Origin: an uncultured Verrucomicrobiales bacterium
Lineage (GTDB): Bacteria > Verrucomicrobiota > Verrucomicrobiia > Verrucomicrobiales > Akkermansiaceae
Assembly (NCBI GenBank): GCA_937893015.1
Contig: CALBJX010000033.1
Span: 1 to 27,073, forward strand
Direction of reading: 5' to 3'
Length of the DNA: 27,073 nt
The notes under the pieces were generated by a model. The model saw only the letters and a program-made list of their open reading frames with translations. It was not told where the DNA came from and did not search any database. Made by a program: the position numbers and the translations under genes. Of the stretch, positions 1 to 7,447 are shown piece by piece. The first letter of the stretch is position 1. Every line of letters begins with the position of its first letter.

Positions 1-1
1 T

Positions 2-1267
2 GTCGTCACCAACATGGCCATCAACTGGATGGAGAACCGCGATAAGAACAAGCCCTTTGCGCTTGTCGTGGGCCACAAGGCCCCGCACCGCAACTGGATT
101 ATCGCCCCGCGCCACCTCTCCGTCATCCGCGACTATGTGGCCAAGCTCACACCGCCGGACACCTTGGAGGACGACTTCAACGACCGCCCCGAGTTCTTCA
201 CCATGAGCCGCCAGACCGTGCTGGACGACATGTGCAACTGGTACGACAACCACCTTGTCCAGTCCGCCATTCCCTTCGATGTGATGAAGGAAATCGTGCC
301 CGTCGGCCACCTGAAGGATTTTATCAAGAAGGGCCTCTTCAAACCCGAGGATATCCCTGCGGACTTCGACATCGAGAAGCACCAGCCCAAATTCGCCCCC
401 AAGACCAACATCGGTTGGTCCACCGACAGTATCGAGGTCGGTCTGCGCGAGCTCTACGACAAGTTCTACACCGAGCGTACCGAGAAGTTCGTCGAGGACT
501 TCCGCGCGGGCAAGATTCAGACCAAGAAGGACATGGCCACCTACCGCTGGCGTTGGTACATGGAGGACTACCTCGGCGTCATCCTCGCCGTGGATGAATC
601 CGTCTCCAACATGCTGGATTACCTCGACAAGCACGGTCTCTCCGAAAACACGCTCGTGATTTACGTGGGCGACCAGGGCTTCTACATGGGTGAGCACGGC
701 CTGTACGACAAGCGCCTCATCTTCGAGGAATCCTTCCGCATGCCCCTCATCATGCGCTGGAAGGGGCACATCACGCCCGGGCTCCGCTCCGATGCCATGG
801 TGCAGGAAATCGACTACGCCCCCACCATTCTGGAGGTCACGGGCACCGACACGCCCGAGAACATGAAGACCTTTGACGGTGTCTCCCTCGCCCCCCTCTT
901 CAAGACGGGTGACCACGAAGCCTTCCGCGACCGCCCGCTCTACTACGCCTTCTACGAGCAGCCCGGCGAACACAATGCCCCGCGCCACGACGGCATCCGC
1001 AACGCCCGCTACACCTTCGCCCACATCTGGACGCCCACGCCCGAGGAAAAGAAGAGCGGCAACAGAAAGCCCTCCAACGAGTGGATGCTCATCGACAACG
1101 AGAAGGACCCGCAGCAGATGCACAATGTCTCGCAGAACCCCGAGTATGCCGAGGTCATGAAGGAGATGAAGCAGCAGTACGATGCCGCCCGCAAGCAGTA
1201 CCGCGTGCCCACCGACCTCCCCGGCAACGGGCCCTTCCGCACCATCGCCCCCACATGGGGGAAATGA
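2..1267 (+). CDS. Sulfatase (S1 / alkaline-phosphatase-like fold), 5'-truncated by window edge
   Basis: This is the C-terminal 421 residues of a type I sulfatase, which hydrolyses sulfate esters, typically on host or algal glycans. The frame is open to the window edge with no stop, so the start and the CxPxR formylglycine motif lie outside. Visible family motifs are HKAPHRNW near the start and, around base 665, GDQGFYMGEHG followed by YDKRLIFEESFRMPL. These match the metal-site and substrate-site regions of iduronate-2-sulfatase and choline-sulfatase-like enzymes. A late segment, DGIRNARYTFAHIW, and the LIDNEKDPQQMHN block are the usual C-terminal subdomain. The protein is probably exported, but the signal peptide is not visible. 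Substrate cannot be told from this part. A strong terminator follows 53 bases after the stop. Family call is secure; subfamily is not. Confidence 0.93.
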   Translation, partial: VVTNMAINWMENRDKNKPFALVVGHKAPHRNWIIAPRHLSVIRDYVAKLTPPDTLEDDFNDRPEFFTMSRQTVLDDMCNWYDNHLVQSAIPFDVMKEIVPVGHLKDFIKKGLFKPEDIPADFDIEKHQPKFAPKTNIGWSTDSIEVGLRELYDKFYTERTEKFVEDFRAGKIQTKKDMATYRWRWYMEDYLGVILAVDESVSNMLDYLDKHGLSENTLVIYVGDQGFYMGEHGLYDKRLIFEESFRMPLIMRWKGHITPGLRSDAMVQEIDYAPTILEVTGTDTPENMKTFDGVSLAPLFKTGDHEAFRDRPLYYAFYEQPGEHNAPRHDGIRNARYTFAHIWTPTPEEKKSGNRKPSNEWMLIDNEKDPQQMHNVSQNPEYAEVMKEMKQQYDAARKQYRVPTDLPGNGPFRTIAPTWGK

Positions 1268-1274
1268 GAGGTGA

Positions 1275-1310
1275 GGAACAAATCATTTCATTTGTGCGCC
1301 CGGCGGCGCC
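1275..1310. repeat. Short copy of the intergenic palindromic repeat
   Basis: Just after the sulfatase stop, the AT-rich block ACAAATCATTT (1278-1288) is followed by a GC hairpin, GCGCC-CGGC-GGCGC (1296-1309). The same order, with the same ACAAATCATTT block, follows carB at 26083. In both places a TGGTCTGA terminator comes next. No heptamer array is visible in this copy. Confidence 0.5.
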
Positions 1311-1320
1311 TGATGGACAA

Positions 1321-1350
1321 AAATGGTCTGAGCCAATGCTCAGACCATTT
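1321..1350. terminator. Bidirectional intrinsic terminator
   Basis: A perfect 13-bp stem, AAATGGTCTGAGC (1321-1333) with GCTCAGACCATTT (1338-1350), encloses the loop CAAT. A T-run follows on the + strand and an A-run precedes it, so it can end transcription in both directions: the sulfatase from the left and the small minus-strand frame from the right. The TGGTCTGA core recurs in the terminator at 26127-26158, and a GGTCTGA version at 18896-18926. Confidence 0.9.
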
Positions 1351-1513
1351 TTTGCGGATAGCGAGTCATAAATTCGTACGGACATCCCATCGGGTTAAAA
1401 GAGTCAATACCCCTGCGGCGGTCCGGCACATACACCGGCGGCATGTCGATGATTTCTCCCTCCTCGGGCATGATAACGCGCTTCTCCCGGAAGAAGTACT
1501 GAAAAAGGTTCAT
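1340..1513 (-). CDS. Possible small protein, 57 aa, unknown
   Basis: A short frame opposite the sulfatase and receptor begins MNLFQYFFREKR and ends MTRYPQKMV, with its stop codon inside the terminator hairpin stem. In favour of a real gene: the composition (Met, Tyr, Phe, Pro, Glu) is unlike the Gly/Ala/His/Arg-rich shadow frames elsewhere here, it fills the space between two other features, and it ends exactly at a terminator usable on its strand. A GTG at 1552 would extend it by 13 residues, but the candidate promoter at 1555-1582 would start transcription downstream of that codon, so I prefer the ATG at 1513. There is no clear Shine-Dalgarno sequence and I recognise no family. It remains a candidate. 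Confidence 0.42.
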   Translation of the reverse strand: MNLFQYFFREKRVIMPEEGEIIDMPPVYVPDRRRGIDSFNPMGCPYEFMTRYPQKMV

Positions 1514-1540
1514 GTACCGGGAGCGGCCGCCGTTTGAGCC

Positions 1541-1569
1541 TTGATTTTTCACTGATTGTATGCTTCAAT
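1541..1569 (+). promoter_or_regulatory. Candidate promoter of the B12 riboswitch transcript
   Basis: TTGATT (1541-1546) and TTCAAT (1564-1569) are separated by 17 bases, which would place the start of transcription near 1576, at the 5' side of the riboswitch. The match is moderate, and TATGCT nearby is an alternative -10. Confidence 0.45.
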
Positions 1570-1582
1570 AGGCGCGTCGGAA
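1555..1582 (-). promoter_or_regulatory. Weak candidate promoter of the 57-aa frame
   Basis: Read on the minus strand, TTCCGA (1582-1577) and TACAAT (1560-1555) are 16 bases apart. The -10 is good and the -35 poor. It overlaps the start of the riboswitch region on the other strand. Confidence 0.28.
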
Positions 1583-1735
1583 CAGGGAATCCCCCTGCTC
1601 TGACAGAGTCCTCGGGAGGCGGCGTCGATGCCGCAGGAAATAGAAGGGGAAGCGCGGTGAGAATCCGCCGCTGTGCCGCAACCGTGTTGCACGCCGCAAG
1701 GGGTGCTGAGTCGGAATGCCTTGCCTGAACACGGA
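1576..1735 (+). promoter_or_regulatory. Cobalamin riboswitch (B12 element)
   Basis: The conserved core is readable in order: GGGGAAGCGCGGTGAGAATCC (about 1646-1666), then the B12 box as CCGCTGTGCCGCAACCGTG (about 1668-1686), then GAGTCGGAATGCC with TTGCC after it (about 1709-1725). These are the family's invariant blocks: GGTG..AATCC, the CCGCxACxGT element and the AGTC.GAA.ACC.GCC 3' strand. The element sits directly ahead of a TonB-dependent receptor gene, the classic btuB arrangement, and should lower expression when adenosylcobalamin or a related corrinoid is plentiful. Exact ends are approximate. A separate 7-bp hairpin (GGCGCGG 1749-1755 with CCGCGCC 1763-1769) lies between it and the start codon and may belong to the expression platform. 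Confidence 0.9.
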
Positions 1736-1791
1736 CTCGCTGAACCTTGGCGCGGCGATGCACCGCGCCACAACCCGGCACACACAGACCA

Positions 1792-3759
1792 ATGAAACAC
1801 ACCACACTGACACCCGCCAAGGGTGCCGCCCGCGCCGTGCTTGCCCTTGCGTTGGCAAGCTCCTGCGCTTTCGCCCGACAGACGGAAGCGACCGCCGAAA
1901 CACCCGCCGAGGACGCCGTCCTCGCGCCCGTCACTGTCTCCGCCCACGGCGGCCTTGCCGTGCCCTATGACCGCACGGGTGTCTCCGTGACCGTGCTCGA
2001 TACGGACACGCTGCGCGACAAGCAGGGCATCACCACCCTCTCCGATGCGCTCACCACCGTGCCCGGTGTGTATGTGACGCCCGGCGGCGGTCTCGACCAG
2101 CGCGGCAATGTCTCCTACACCGTTGTCCGCGGCATGAAGAACGATGCCTACACCCTGCCCGTGATAGACGGCATGCGCTTGGATTCCGCCTCCGGCAGCA
2201 ACTACGGGCTGGTGACCTCCAACGTGCTGGCCCGCGGCAATATGTTCGACCTCGGTAACATCGAGATGCTGCGCGGCGCGCAGGGTGCCGCCTATGGCGC
2301 GGGCTCTGCGGCGGGGGTACTCTTCATGGAGACGCCGGAAGGCAGCAGCGACAAGCCGAACGCGAGACTCTTCAACGAAGGCGGCTCGCATGCGTCCTAC
2401 ACAGGCAATATCACCGCGCAGGGCAAAAAAGATAAACTCTCCTACTTCGTCTCCGCCACCTACGACCACACCAACAACGACCTCCGCACCGCGACAGGCC
2501 GCATCCGGGAAAAGCACGCGGGCCGCTATGTCAATTGGTCGGAAGCCGTGCGTCTGGATGACGAGGTGAACGAAGCGACGAAAATCACCCTCACCTACCG
2601 CCGCCAGGATGCCGAGTACGGCTACAACATCCCCGGGCAGACCTCGAACTACAGTTTCATGAGCAACCTGCTCACCGCCAAGTTGCTCACCAAGGTGAAC
2701 GAGCGCTACACCACCTCCCTCATGCTGGGCTACTACGGCAAGGATGACAACCTCTCCTCCGTGAGCACCTGGGGGGCCTACCCCGCCGTCTACAACCTGC
2801 GCGACGTGCAGGCCGAGTGGCGCAATGTCTACCAATGGAACGAGCACCACACCACGACGGGCGGGCTCTCGTGGAACCGCAGCATGTACACCTACGACGG
2901 CGGTTCTGGCCGCCGCAACGACAGCCGCAGCCTCTCCAACATCTACGGCCTCTTTGCGGAGCACACCTACAGCCCCGCCGAGAACTGGGATACCTCCCTC
3001 GCCCTGCGCGTGGATGAGAGCTCGATTTTCGACACGCTGGTGAATGCCCGCCTATCTTCTTCCTACCGTTTCAACAAGGAGCGCACGCGCGTGTTCGGCT
3101 CCGCAGGCCGCGGCTACCGCGCGCCGAGTTCCTTCCAGCGCAGCAACAGCAGCTATTACTACGCGCCCTACTGGTGCACCTATGTGGGCAATCCCGACCT
3201 GAAAACCGAGACCATCTACTCCGCCGACCTCGGCATCGAACAGGAGATTGCCCCGGACCACACCATCTCCGCCACGCTGTTCTGGTCCCGCATCGAGGAC
3301 GCGATTCTCAGCGTGCCGGACGCCTTCTACACGACCTATCATTACGAAAACGCGGCAAGCCATGTCACCACGCAGGGCGTGGAGCTGGCGCTGCGCGGCA
3401 CCTTCGAGCACGCTTGGAACACGGGCTACTCCCTCTCCTGTACCCTCACGGAGCCGAAGAAGGAGAAGCACCAGCTGGCCGACACGGCCCGCGAGGTCTG
3501 GGCGGCGGATATCCACACCTCCCCCGTGGAATCCGTCACCACGGGGCTCGGGCTCCAAGTGGTGGGCAGCCGCACGGATTGGGGCTCCCGCAAGCAGGAC
3601 AGCTATTACACCCTGCGCTGGTACGCCGCCTACGAGGTCAACGAGCACCTGCGCCTGCACACCCGCATTGAAAATCTCACGAATCAGAAGTTCGAGACGG
3701 ACGGCGAGTTGCTCAATGCCGGCATCAGCATCCACGGGGGCGTGACACTGACGTTCTGA
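1792..3759 (+). CDS. btuB: TonB-dependent outer-membrane receptor, BtuB-like (B12/corrinoid uptake)
   Basis: A 655-aa outer-membrane beta-barrel with a plug domain imports a scarce substrate using TonB energy. The start at 1792 gives a clear signal peptide (MKHTTLTPAK, then a hydrophobic stretch ending AFA near residue 28). An in-frame ATG at 1747 would add 15 residues and spoil the signal peptide. A TonB-box-like stretch (VLAPVTVSAHGG) precedes the plug, which has the typical TLSDALTTVPGVYV and IDGMRLD segments and MLRGAQGAAYGAGSAAG. The C-terminus ends in GVTLTF with a terminal Phe, as outer-membrane barrels do. The cobalamin riboswitch directly upstream points to B12 or another corrinoid; without it the substrate would be open. 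No Shine-Dalgarno sequence is visible. Confidence 0.9.
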   Translation: MKHTTLTPAKGAARAVLALALASSCAFARQTEATAETPAEDAVLAPVTVSAHGGLAVPYDRTGVSVTVLDTDTLRDKQGITTLSDALTTVPGVYVTPGGGLDQRGNVSYTVVRGMKNDAYTLPVIDGMRLDSASGSNYGLVTSNVLARGNMFDLGNIEMLRGAQGAAYGAGSAAGVLFMETPEGSSDKPNARLFNEGGSHASYTGNITAQGKKDKLSYFVSATYDHTNNDLRTATGRIREKHAGRYVNWSEAVRLDDEVNEATKITLTYRRQDAEYGYNIPGQTSNYSFMSNLLTAKLLTKVNERYTTSLMLGYYGKDDNLSSVSTWGAYPAVYNLRDVQAEWRNVYQWNEHHTTTGGLSWNRSMYTYDGGSGRRNDSRSLSNIYGLFAEHTYSPAENWDTSLALRVDESSIFDTLVNARLSSSYRFNKERTRVFGSAGRGYRAPSSFQRSNSSYYYAPYWCTYVGNPDLKTETIYSADLGIEQEIAPDHTISATLFWSRIEDAILSVPDAFYTTYHYENAASHVTTQGVELALRGTFEHAWNTGYSLSCTLTEPKKEKHQLADTAREVWAADIHTSPVESVTTGLGLQVVGSRTDWGSRKQDSYYTLRWYAAYEVNEHLRLHTRIENLTNQKFETDGELLNAGISIHGGVTLTF

Positions 3760-3760
3760 C

Positions 3761-3846
3761 ATGTACGAAGTTTAAATTTGTGCGCCTTCCGTCTTCGTCT
3801 GCGGCTACGCCGAGACAAGGACGGCGCAGGTATAAGACGAAGGTGG
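3761..3846. repeat. Intergenic palindromic repeat copy between btuB and the solute-binding protein
   Basis: It starts one base after the btuB stop region with ATGTACGAAGT (one heptamer unit), then TTTAAATTTG, then a palindrome centred on CGGC-TAC-GCCG (3802-3812) whose outer arms are imperfect complements (CCGTCTTCGTCT against AGACAAGGACGG). It could act as an mRNA-stabilising or attenuating structure between the first and second genes. It belongs to the same family as the elements at 11866, 15155 and 26077. Confidence 0.6.
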
Positions 3847-3850
3847 CGGT

Positions 3851-5632
3851 ATGTGGCTTCGACGCTTTTTTCTCCTGATATCCGTTTTGCTCCTTGCGAC
3901 CGCTTGGTGGGCAACGCGGGGGAGTGAGGCGCCCGCGCGGCAGGGCGACACGCTTTGCCGCGAACCTGCGCCCTACCCGGCTGATTTTCAGGAACGGCTG
4001 GGGCGGGTGCCGGGGTTCGCGCTGCGGGTGGGCGCCGAGGCGGCGGGCGAACAGGCGTGGGAGTGCGGCGCGGATGAGCCCGACATCGGGGATGAGAACG
4101 CAAAGAAGGGCGGCCGTGTGAGGCTCGCCAATGCAGGGCCCTACCCCGCCCACTTCCTCGCCTTCGGCAGCGTGGCCCCGCAGTTCTTCCACTACAATCT
4201 CTATACCGCCGTCGAGATTCCGCTCGTAGCCCGCCACCCGCAGACGGGGCGCGACATTCCCGGCACCGCAGAGGCGTGGGCGGTCGACGGCAACACCATT
4301 CTCTTCCGCCTGAACCCCGCGGCCCGCTACAGCAACGGCCGCCCCCTACGCGCGGCGGATTATGTGCTCGGTGCCCTGCTGAGGGCGGAAAGCGGGGATG
4401 CGGGCTTCGAGCAGCTGCGGGATGCGGCCGTGGCGCTGGAGGCCTGCGGCGATTCCCTGTTGCGGCTCACCCTGCGGCAAGCCCCGCGCTCGGCGGCGGA
4501 GGCCGCCGCCCTGCTGCATGCCGCGGAGCCCGCCTTCTACGCCGAATTCGGCAGCGACTACCGCACACGCTACGCCGACCGCGCCGCGCCGACCACGGGG
4601 GCCTACACCCTCGGCGCTACGGAGCGCGGCCGCATGGCGGAGCTGCGGCGCGTGCCGGACTGGTGGGCGCGAGACCTGCGCTATTACCGCCACCGCTTCA
4701 ATGCCGATGCGGTGGAGCACCACTTCCTCACCGATGAGGCACAGGCATGGGAATTCCTGCTGCGCGGCAGGCTCGATTTGCTGCAAACCCGCAAGGTGAG
4801 CGTGTGGCAGCAACGCCGCCCCGAGCTTGAGGCGCAGGGGCTTGTCGCCGCCGCGTTCACGGCGGAATACCCCCTGCCGCCCTACGGCATTGCACTCAAC
4901 GCCGAGCGGCTGCACAACACAGCTCTGCGCCGCGGGCTGATGCACGCCGCCGACATGGCGCAGGCTATCGCCCTGCTCACCTGCGGCGAGGGCGAACGGC
5001 TGACGACCTTCCACAGCGGCTACGGAGCCCTGACACCCCGCGACACCCCCACGGCGGGCTATGACATCTCCGCCGCCCGCGCCGCCTTTGCCGAGGCGGG
5101 CTATACCGAGGCGGGCGAGGACGGCATTCTGCGGCGAGCGGATGGCACGCCCCTGCGGCTGCGTTTCACCTACACCCCGAGCGACAAGACAAGCACCCTC
5201 GCCGCCGTGCTGGCCGCCTCCGCCCGCCGCTGCGGCGCGGATATCGTGCCCGAGCCCGTGCCGTGGCAGACAGCCGCCAAAATGCAGGAGGAGGGTGACT
5301 ACGACCTGCTCTTCTGGGTGACAGTCGCCCCGCCTGCGCCCGAGCCCGCCCGCTTCCTGTCGAGCCGCGCCGCGGGCTACGATGCCCCTTTCCGCCTGCG
5401 CGATGCACGCATGGACGCCTTGCTGGAGGTCTATGCCGCCGCGCCCCCCGCCGAGCGCACCGCTGCCCTCGCCGCCGTCGACCGCCGCTTGGCAGAGCTC
5501 GCCGTGTGGATTCCCGCGTGGAAGGAAAACCGCCTGTACCTCGGGCACGCCCCGCGCCTGCGCTTCCCGCGCGGCTACACGCCGCACCTGCACGAAGCTG
5601 CCGAAGAACACCTTTTTTGGATAGAACCCTGA
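3851..5632 (+). CDS. Family 5 solute-binding protein (YejA/OppA-like)
   Basis: This 593-aa protein binds a substrate outside the cytoplasmic membrane, usually peptides, nickel chelates or heme, and hands it to an ABC permease. It has an N-terminal hydrophobic segment (residues 5-23) with no lipobox, so it is secreted or membrane-anchored. Family marks are the DENAKKGG segment (residues 81-88), typical of YejA-type proteins, GTAEAWAVDGNTILFRLNP (138-156), GAYTLG (250-255) and RVPDWWARDL (267-276). The stop overlaps the start of the next gene by one base. An upstream AAGGTGG supports the ATG at 3851. No permease or ATPase gene is present in the window, and this family is distinct from the B12-binding protein BtuF, so its role next to a B12-regulated receptor is unclear. 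Confidence 0.82.
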   Translation: MWLRRFFLLISVLLLATAWWATRGSEAPARQGDTLCREPAPYPADFQERLGRVPGFALRVGAEAAGEQAWECGADEPDIGDENAKKGGRVRLANAGPYPAHFLAFGSVAPQFFHYNLYTAVEIPLVARHPQTGRDIPGTAEAWAVDGNTILFRLNPAARYSNGRPLRAADYVLGALLRAESGDAGFEQLRDAAVALEACGDSLLRLTLRQAPRSAAEAAALLHAAEPAFYAEFGSDYRTRYADRAAPTTGAYTLGATERGRMAELRRVPDWWARDLRYYRHRFNADAVEHHFLTDEAQAWEFLLRGRLDLLQTRKVSVWQQRRPELEAQGLVAAAFTAEYPLPPYGIALNAERLHNTALRRGLMHAADMAQAIALLTCGEGERLTTFHSGYGALTPRDTPTAGYDISAARAAFAEAGYTEAGEDGILRRADGTPLRLRFTYTPSDKTSTLAAVLAASARRCGADIVPEPVPWQTAAKMQEEGDYDLLFWVTVAPPAPEPARFLSSRAAGYDAPFRLRDARMDALLEVYAAAPPAERTAALAAVDRRLAELAVWIPAWKENRLYLGHAPRLRFPRGYTPHLHEAAEEHLFWIEP

Positions 5633-6405
5633 TGCAGCGCCGCTTCCGACAGTTCCCGACGCCCTACGACGCATGGTGGCACCACCGCCGCCGTTTGCGC
5701 ACGGCGCGGCTCTGCGGCTTGCTCACCGCCCTGCTCCTGCCGGGGCTTGCCGTGTTGCTCCACGGCTTCCCGCACCACGCGGTTTGGCTGAGCGAAGGGG
5801 ACACCACCCGCTTCACCGCCGTTCCCTACGCCGCGCCTGAAAACACCGCCGACCCCGCCCCGACGGCGGTGCCGACACCCCGTCCCGCTCTCCGTGCGCC
5901 GCAAGCCCCGCCGCCCGCCGTGCTCGCCCTCTTCACGGCGGACCTCCTGCCCGAGTTCACCGAGGAGCAGCCGCTCGACCTCCCGCAGCAGGAGAACCTC
6001 GCCGCCCTCGACCTCGATACACCTTTTGATGATGAAGAGGCGGAGCGCACCCCGCCCCGCGCCGCAGCACCGCCGCCGCAGCACCGCCACGCCGTCGCCT
6101 CAGCCGCGCCCGCCGCCGCATCCCCCGCCAAGCACACCCCACCCGCCTACCGGGATGCGCCTAAGCCGCCGTACCCCGCCGCACTCCGTGCCCGCCGCAT
6201 CGGCGGCAGCGTGGGTGTGCGCATCGCCGTCTCGGCAGAGGGAATGCCCACGGAGGTTACCATCACCGCCCCCAGCGGGTATGCGGAGCTGGACCGCAGC
6301 ACGCGCCGCTGGATTCTCACCCGCTGGCGTTTCCGCCCCGCCGAGGCGGACGGCAAACCCATCGCCGCCCACGTGCAGACGCGCATTGATTACCTGCCGG
6401 ACTAA
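5632..6405 (+). CDS. tonB: TonB-family energy transducer
   Basis: This 257-aa TonB links the inner-membrane proton-driven motor to outer-membrane receptors. The order is a short cytoplasmic N-terminus rich in Arg, one membrane segment (about 27-45), a long Pro/Ala-rich periplasmic linker, and a C-terminal TonB domain (about 174-257) with KPPYPAALRARRIGGSV and GYAELDRSTRRWI followed by RWRFRPA. The start is set by TGATG, where the stop of the solute-binding gene and this ATG share one base, implying translational coupling. ExbB and ExbD are not in the window. It probably serves the BtuB-like receptor upstream, though TonB proteins are often shared. An in-frame ATG at 5506 lies inside the preceding gene and is not the start. 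Confidence 0.88.
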   Translation: MQRRFRQFPTPYDAWWHHRRRLRTARLCGLLTALLLPGLAVLLHGFPHHAVWLSEGDTTRFTAVPYAAPENTADPAPTAVPTPRPALRAPQAPPPAVLALFTADLLPEFTEEQPLDLPQQENLAALDLDTPFDDEEAERTPPRAAAPPPQHRHAVASAAPAAASPAKHTPPAYRDAPKPPYPAALRARRIGGSVGVRIAVSAEGMPTEVTITAPSGYAELDRSTRRWILTRWRFRPAEADGKPIAAHVQTRIDYLPD

Positions 6406-6514
6406 GATACAGCCCCCCCTCCCGGGGCAAGCAACTCGTCAGGCCCTTTTTCTCCATTCCGCGAGGGCACAGCCCGCACCCCTATTCAACAATATGCAAC
6501 TTGTCATTTTCCCC

Positions 6515-6586
6515 TAGCCCCGGCGGGAATCGAACCCACATTTGCCCTTTAGGAGAGGGCCGTTCTATCCATTGAACTACGAGGCC
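6515..6586 (-). tRNA. tRNA-Arg (anticodon CCU)
   Basis: Read on the minus strand this folds as a full cloverleaf of 72 bases: acceptor GGCCTCG with CGGGGCT (two G-U pairs), D-arm GTTC/GAAC, anticodon stem GCCCT/AGGGC with loop CTCCTAA, and T-arm GTGGG-TTCGATT-CCCGC. The anticodon CCT (bases 6553-6551) reads AGG, so the tRNA carries arginine. CCA is not encoded. It lies 16 bases downstream of the 272-aa gene on the same strand and may be cotranscribed with it. Confidence 0.95.
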
Positions 6587-6602
6587 ACAGAGGGATGACG
6601 TA

Positions 6603-7421
6603 TCACGCACCGAAGGCGGTGCGCACACGGGCGAGTTGGTCGGCGGTGAGGGTCGGCTCCAACTCCGTCAGCATGCGGGAAAAATATTCGGCGGGTGTCC
6701 AGCCGTGGAGGGGCTGGGGGACAGGCTTCTCGAAGCGCCACGTGGGGATGGGCAGCGCGACATCGAGAATCACCTGCGCGCCCTTGGCGGTGCGGCAGAG
6801 AGCCTCCGTCACCGGCTCGGCCAGCGCGGCGTTCTGCGCCAGCACGTTGAGCAGCCATGTGAGGCTCAGGCGGTTGGCCGTGCCGAGCACGCCGCCGAGC
6901 AGCACGGCAAGTTTGTCCTGCGCCATGAGCGTCAGCGGCTCCAGCAGGGGCAGCACGCGCATATCCGCCATGCTCAACAGCGCGTTGAGCAGCATGGGAT
7001 GCCCCGTCTCCTTGATGAGCTTCACCAGCTCCGCCACACCGGCAAGCGGTTCATCCGCGCCGGGCTGCGCCAGCATGGCCAGCTGCAAGGCAGCCTTCAG
7101 GGAGATGGCGGGCTCGGGCTCGCGCACGGCGTAGGGCACCAAGGCCTTCCAGCCCTCCCCCTTGCGGGCGGAGATGAAACGGCAGAGCTGCGCCAGCCCC
7201 GCCTTGCGGGCGGCGGCGGATGTTTTGGCGGCAAAGATGTCGTAGATAGATAAGTTCTCCGCCTGTTTCTCCTCGTCATTGCTTGCCATGAGCCCGCAGG
7301 CCATCATGGCGAGCGGCCATTGGTCCTCGCCGATTTCATGCACGCGCACGGGGTCGTGTGCCATGGCGGCGAGGCGTTCCAGCTCGGAGAGCCCGGCAAA
7401 GTGGTCTTGGTAGATGCTCAT
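6603..7421 (-). CDS. Conserved-looking all-helical protein, function unknown
   Basis: I do not recognise this 272-aa protein. It has no signal peptide and no membrane segment, and is made of repeated Leu/Ala-rich helices (for example MLLNALLSMADMRVLPLLEPLTLMAQDKLAVLLGGVL, given here only as an indication of pattern at about residues 142-178), which suggests a HEAT/ARM-like helical scaffold. It starts 26 bases after the YfgM-like gene and precedes tRNA-Arg by 16 bases, so it is the last protein gene of a compact minus-strand cluster. The start at 7421 (MSIYQDHFAGL) is the only sensible ATG. Nothing catalytic is visible. A cytoplasmic structural or adaptor role is a guess. Confidence 0.75.
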   Translation of the reverse strand: MSIYQDHFAGLSELERLAAMAHDPVRVHEIGEDQWPLAMMACGLMASNDEEKQAENLSIYDIFAAKTSAAARKAGLAQLCRFISARKGEGWKALVPYAVREPEPAISLKAALQLAMLAQPGADEPLAGVAELVKLIKETGHPMLLNALLSMADMRVLPLLEPLTLMAQDKLAVLLGGVLGTANRLSLTWLLNVLAQNAALAEPVTEALCRTAKGAQVILDVALPIPTWRFEKPVPQPLHGWTPAEYFSRMLTELEPTLTADQLARVRTAFGA

Positions 7422-7447
7422 GGCAGGGGGCGGTCAGCGCACGGGGC

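Noticed and set aside
1549..2964. A 471-residue minus frame opposite the riboswitch and btuB
   Set aside because: It reads through a structured RNA element and the receptor's conserved plug; composition is that of a shadow frame.
6406..6514. Terminator between tonB and tRNA-Arg
   Set aside because: A GGGGC...GCCCTTTTT pairing is only 4-5 bp with a long loop. I see nothing else in this gap that I can support.
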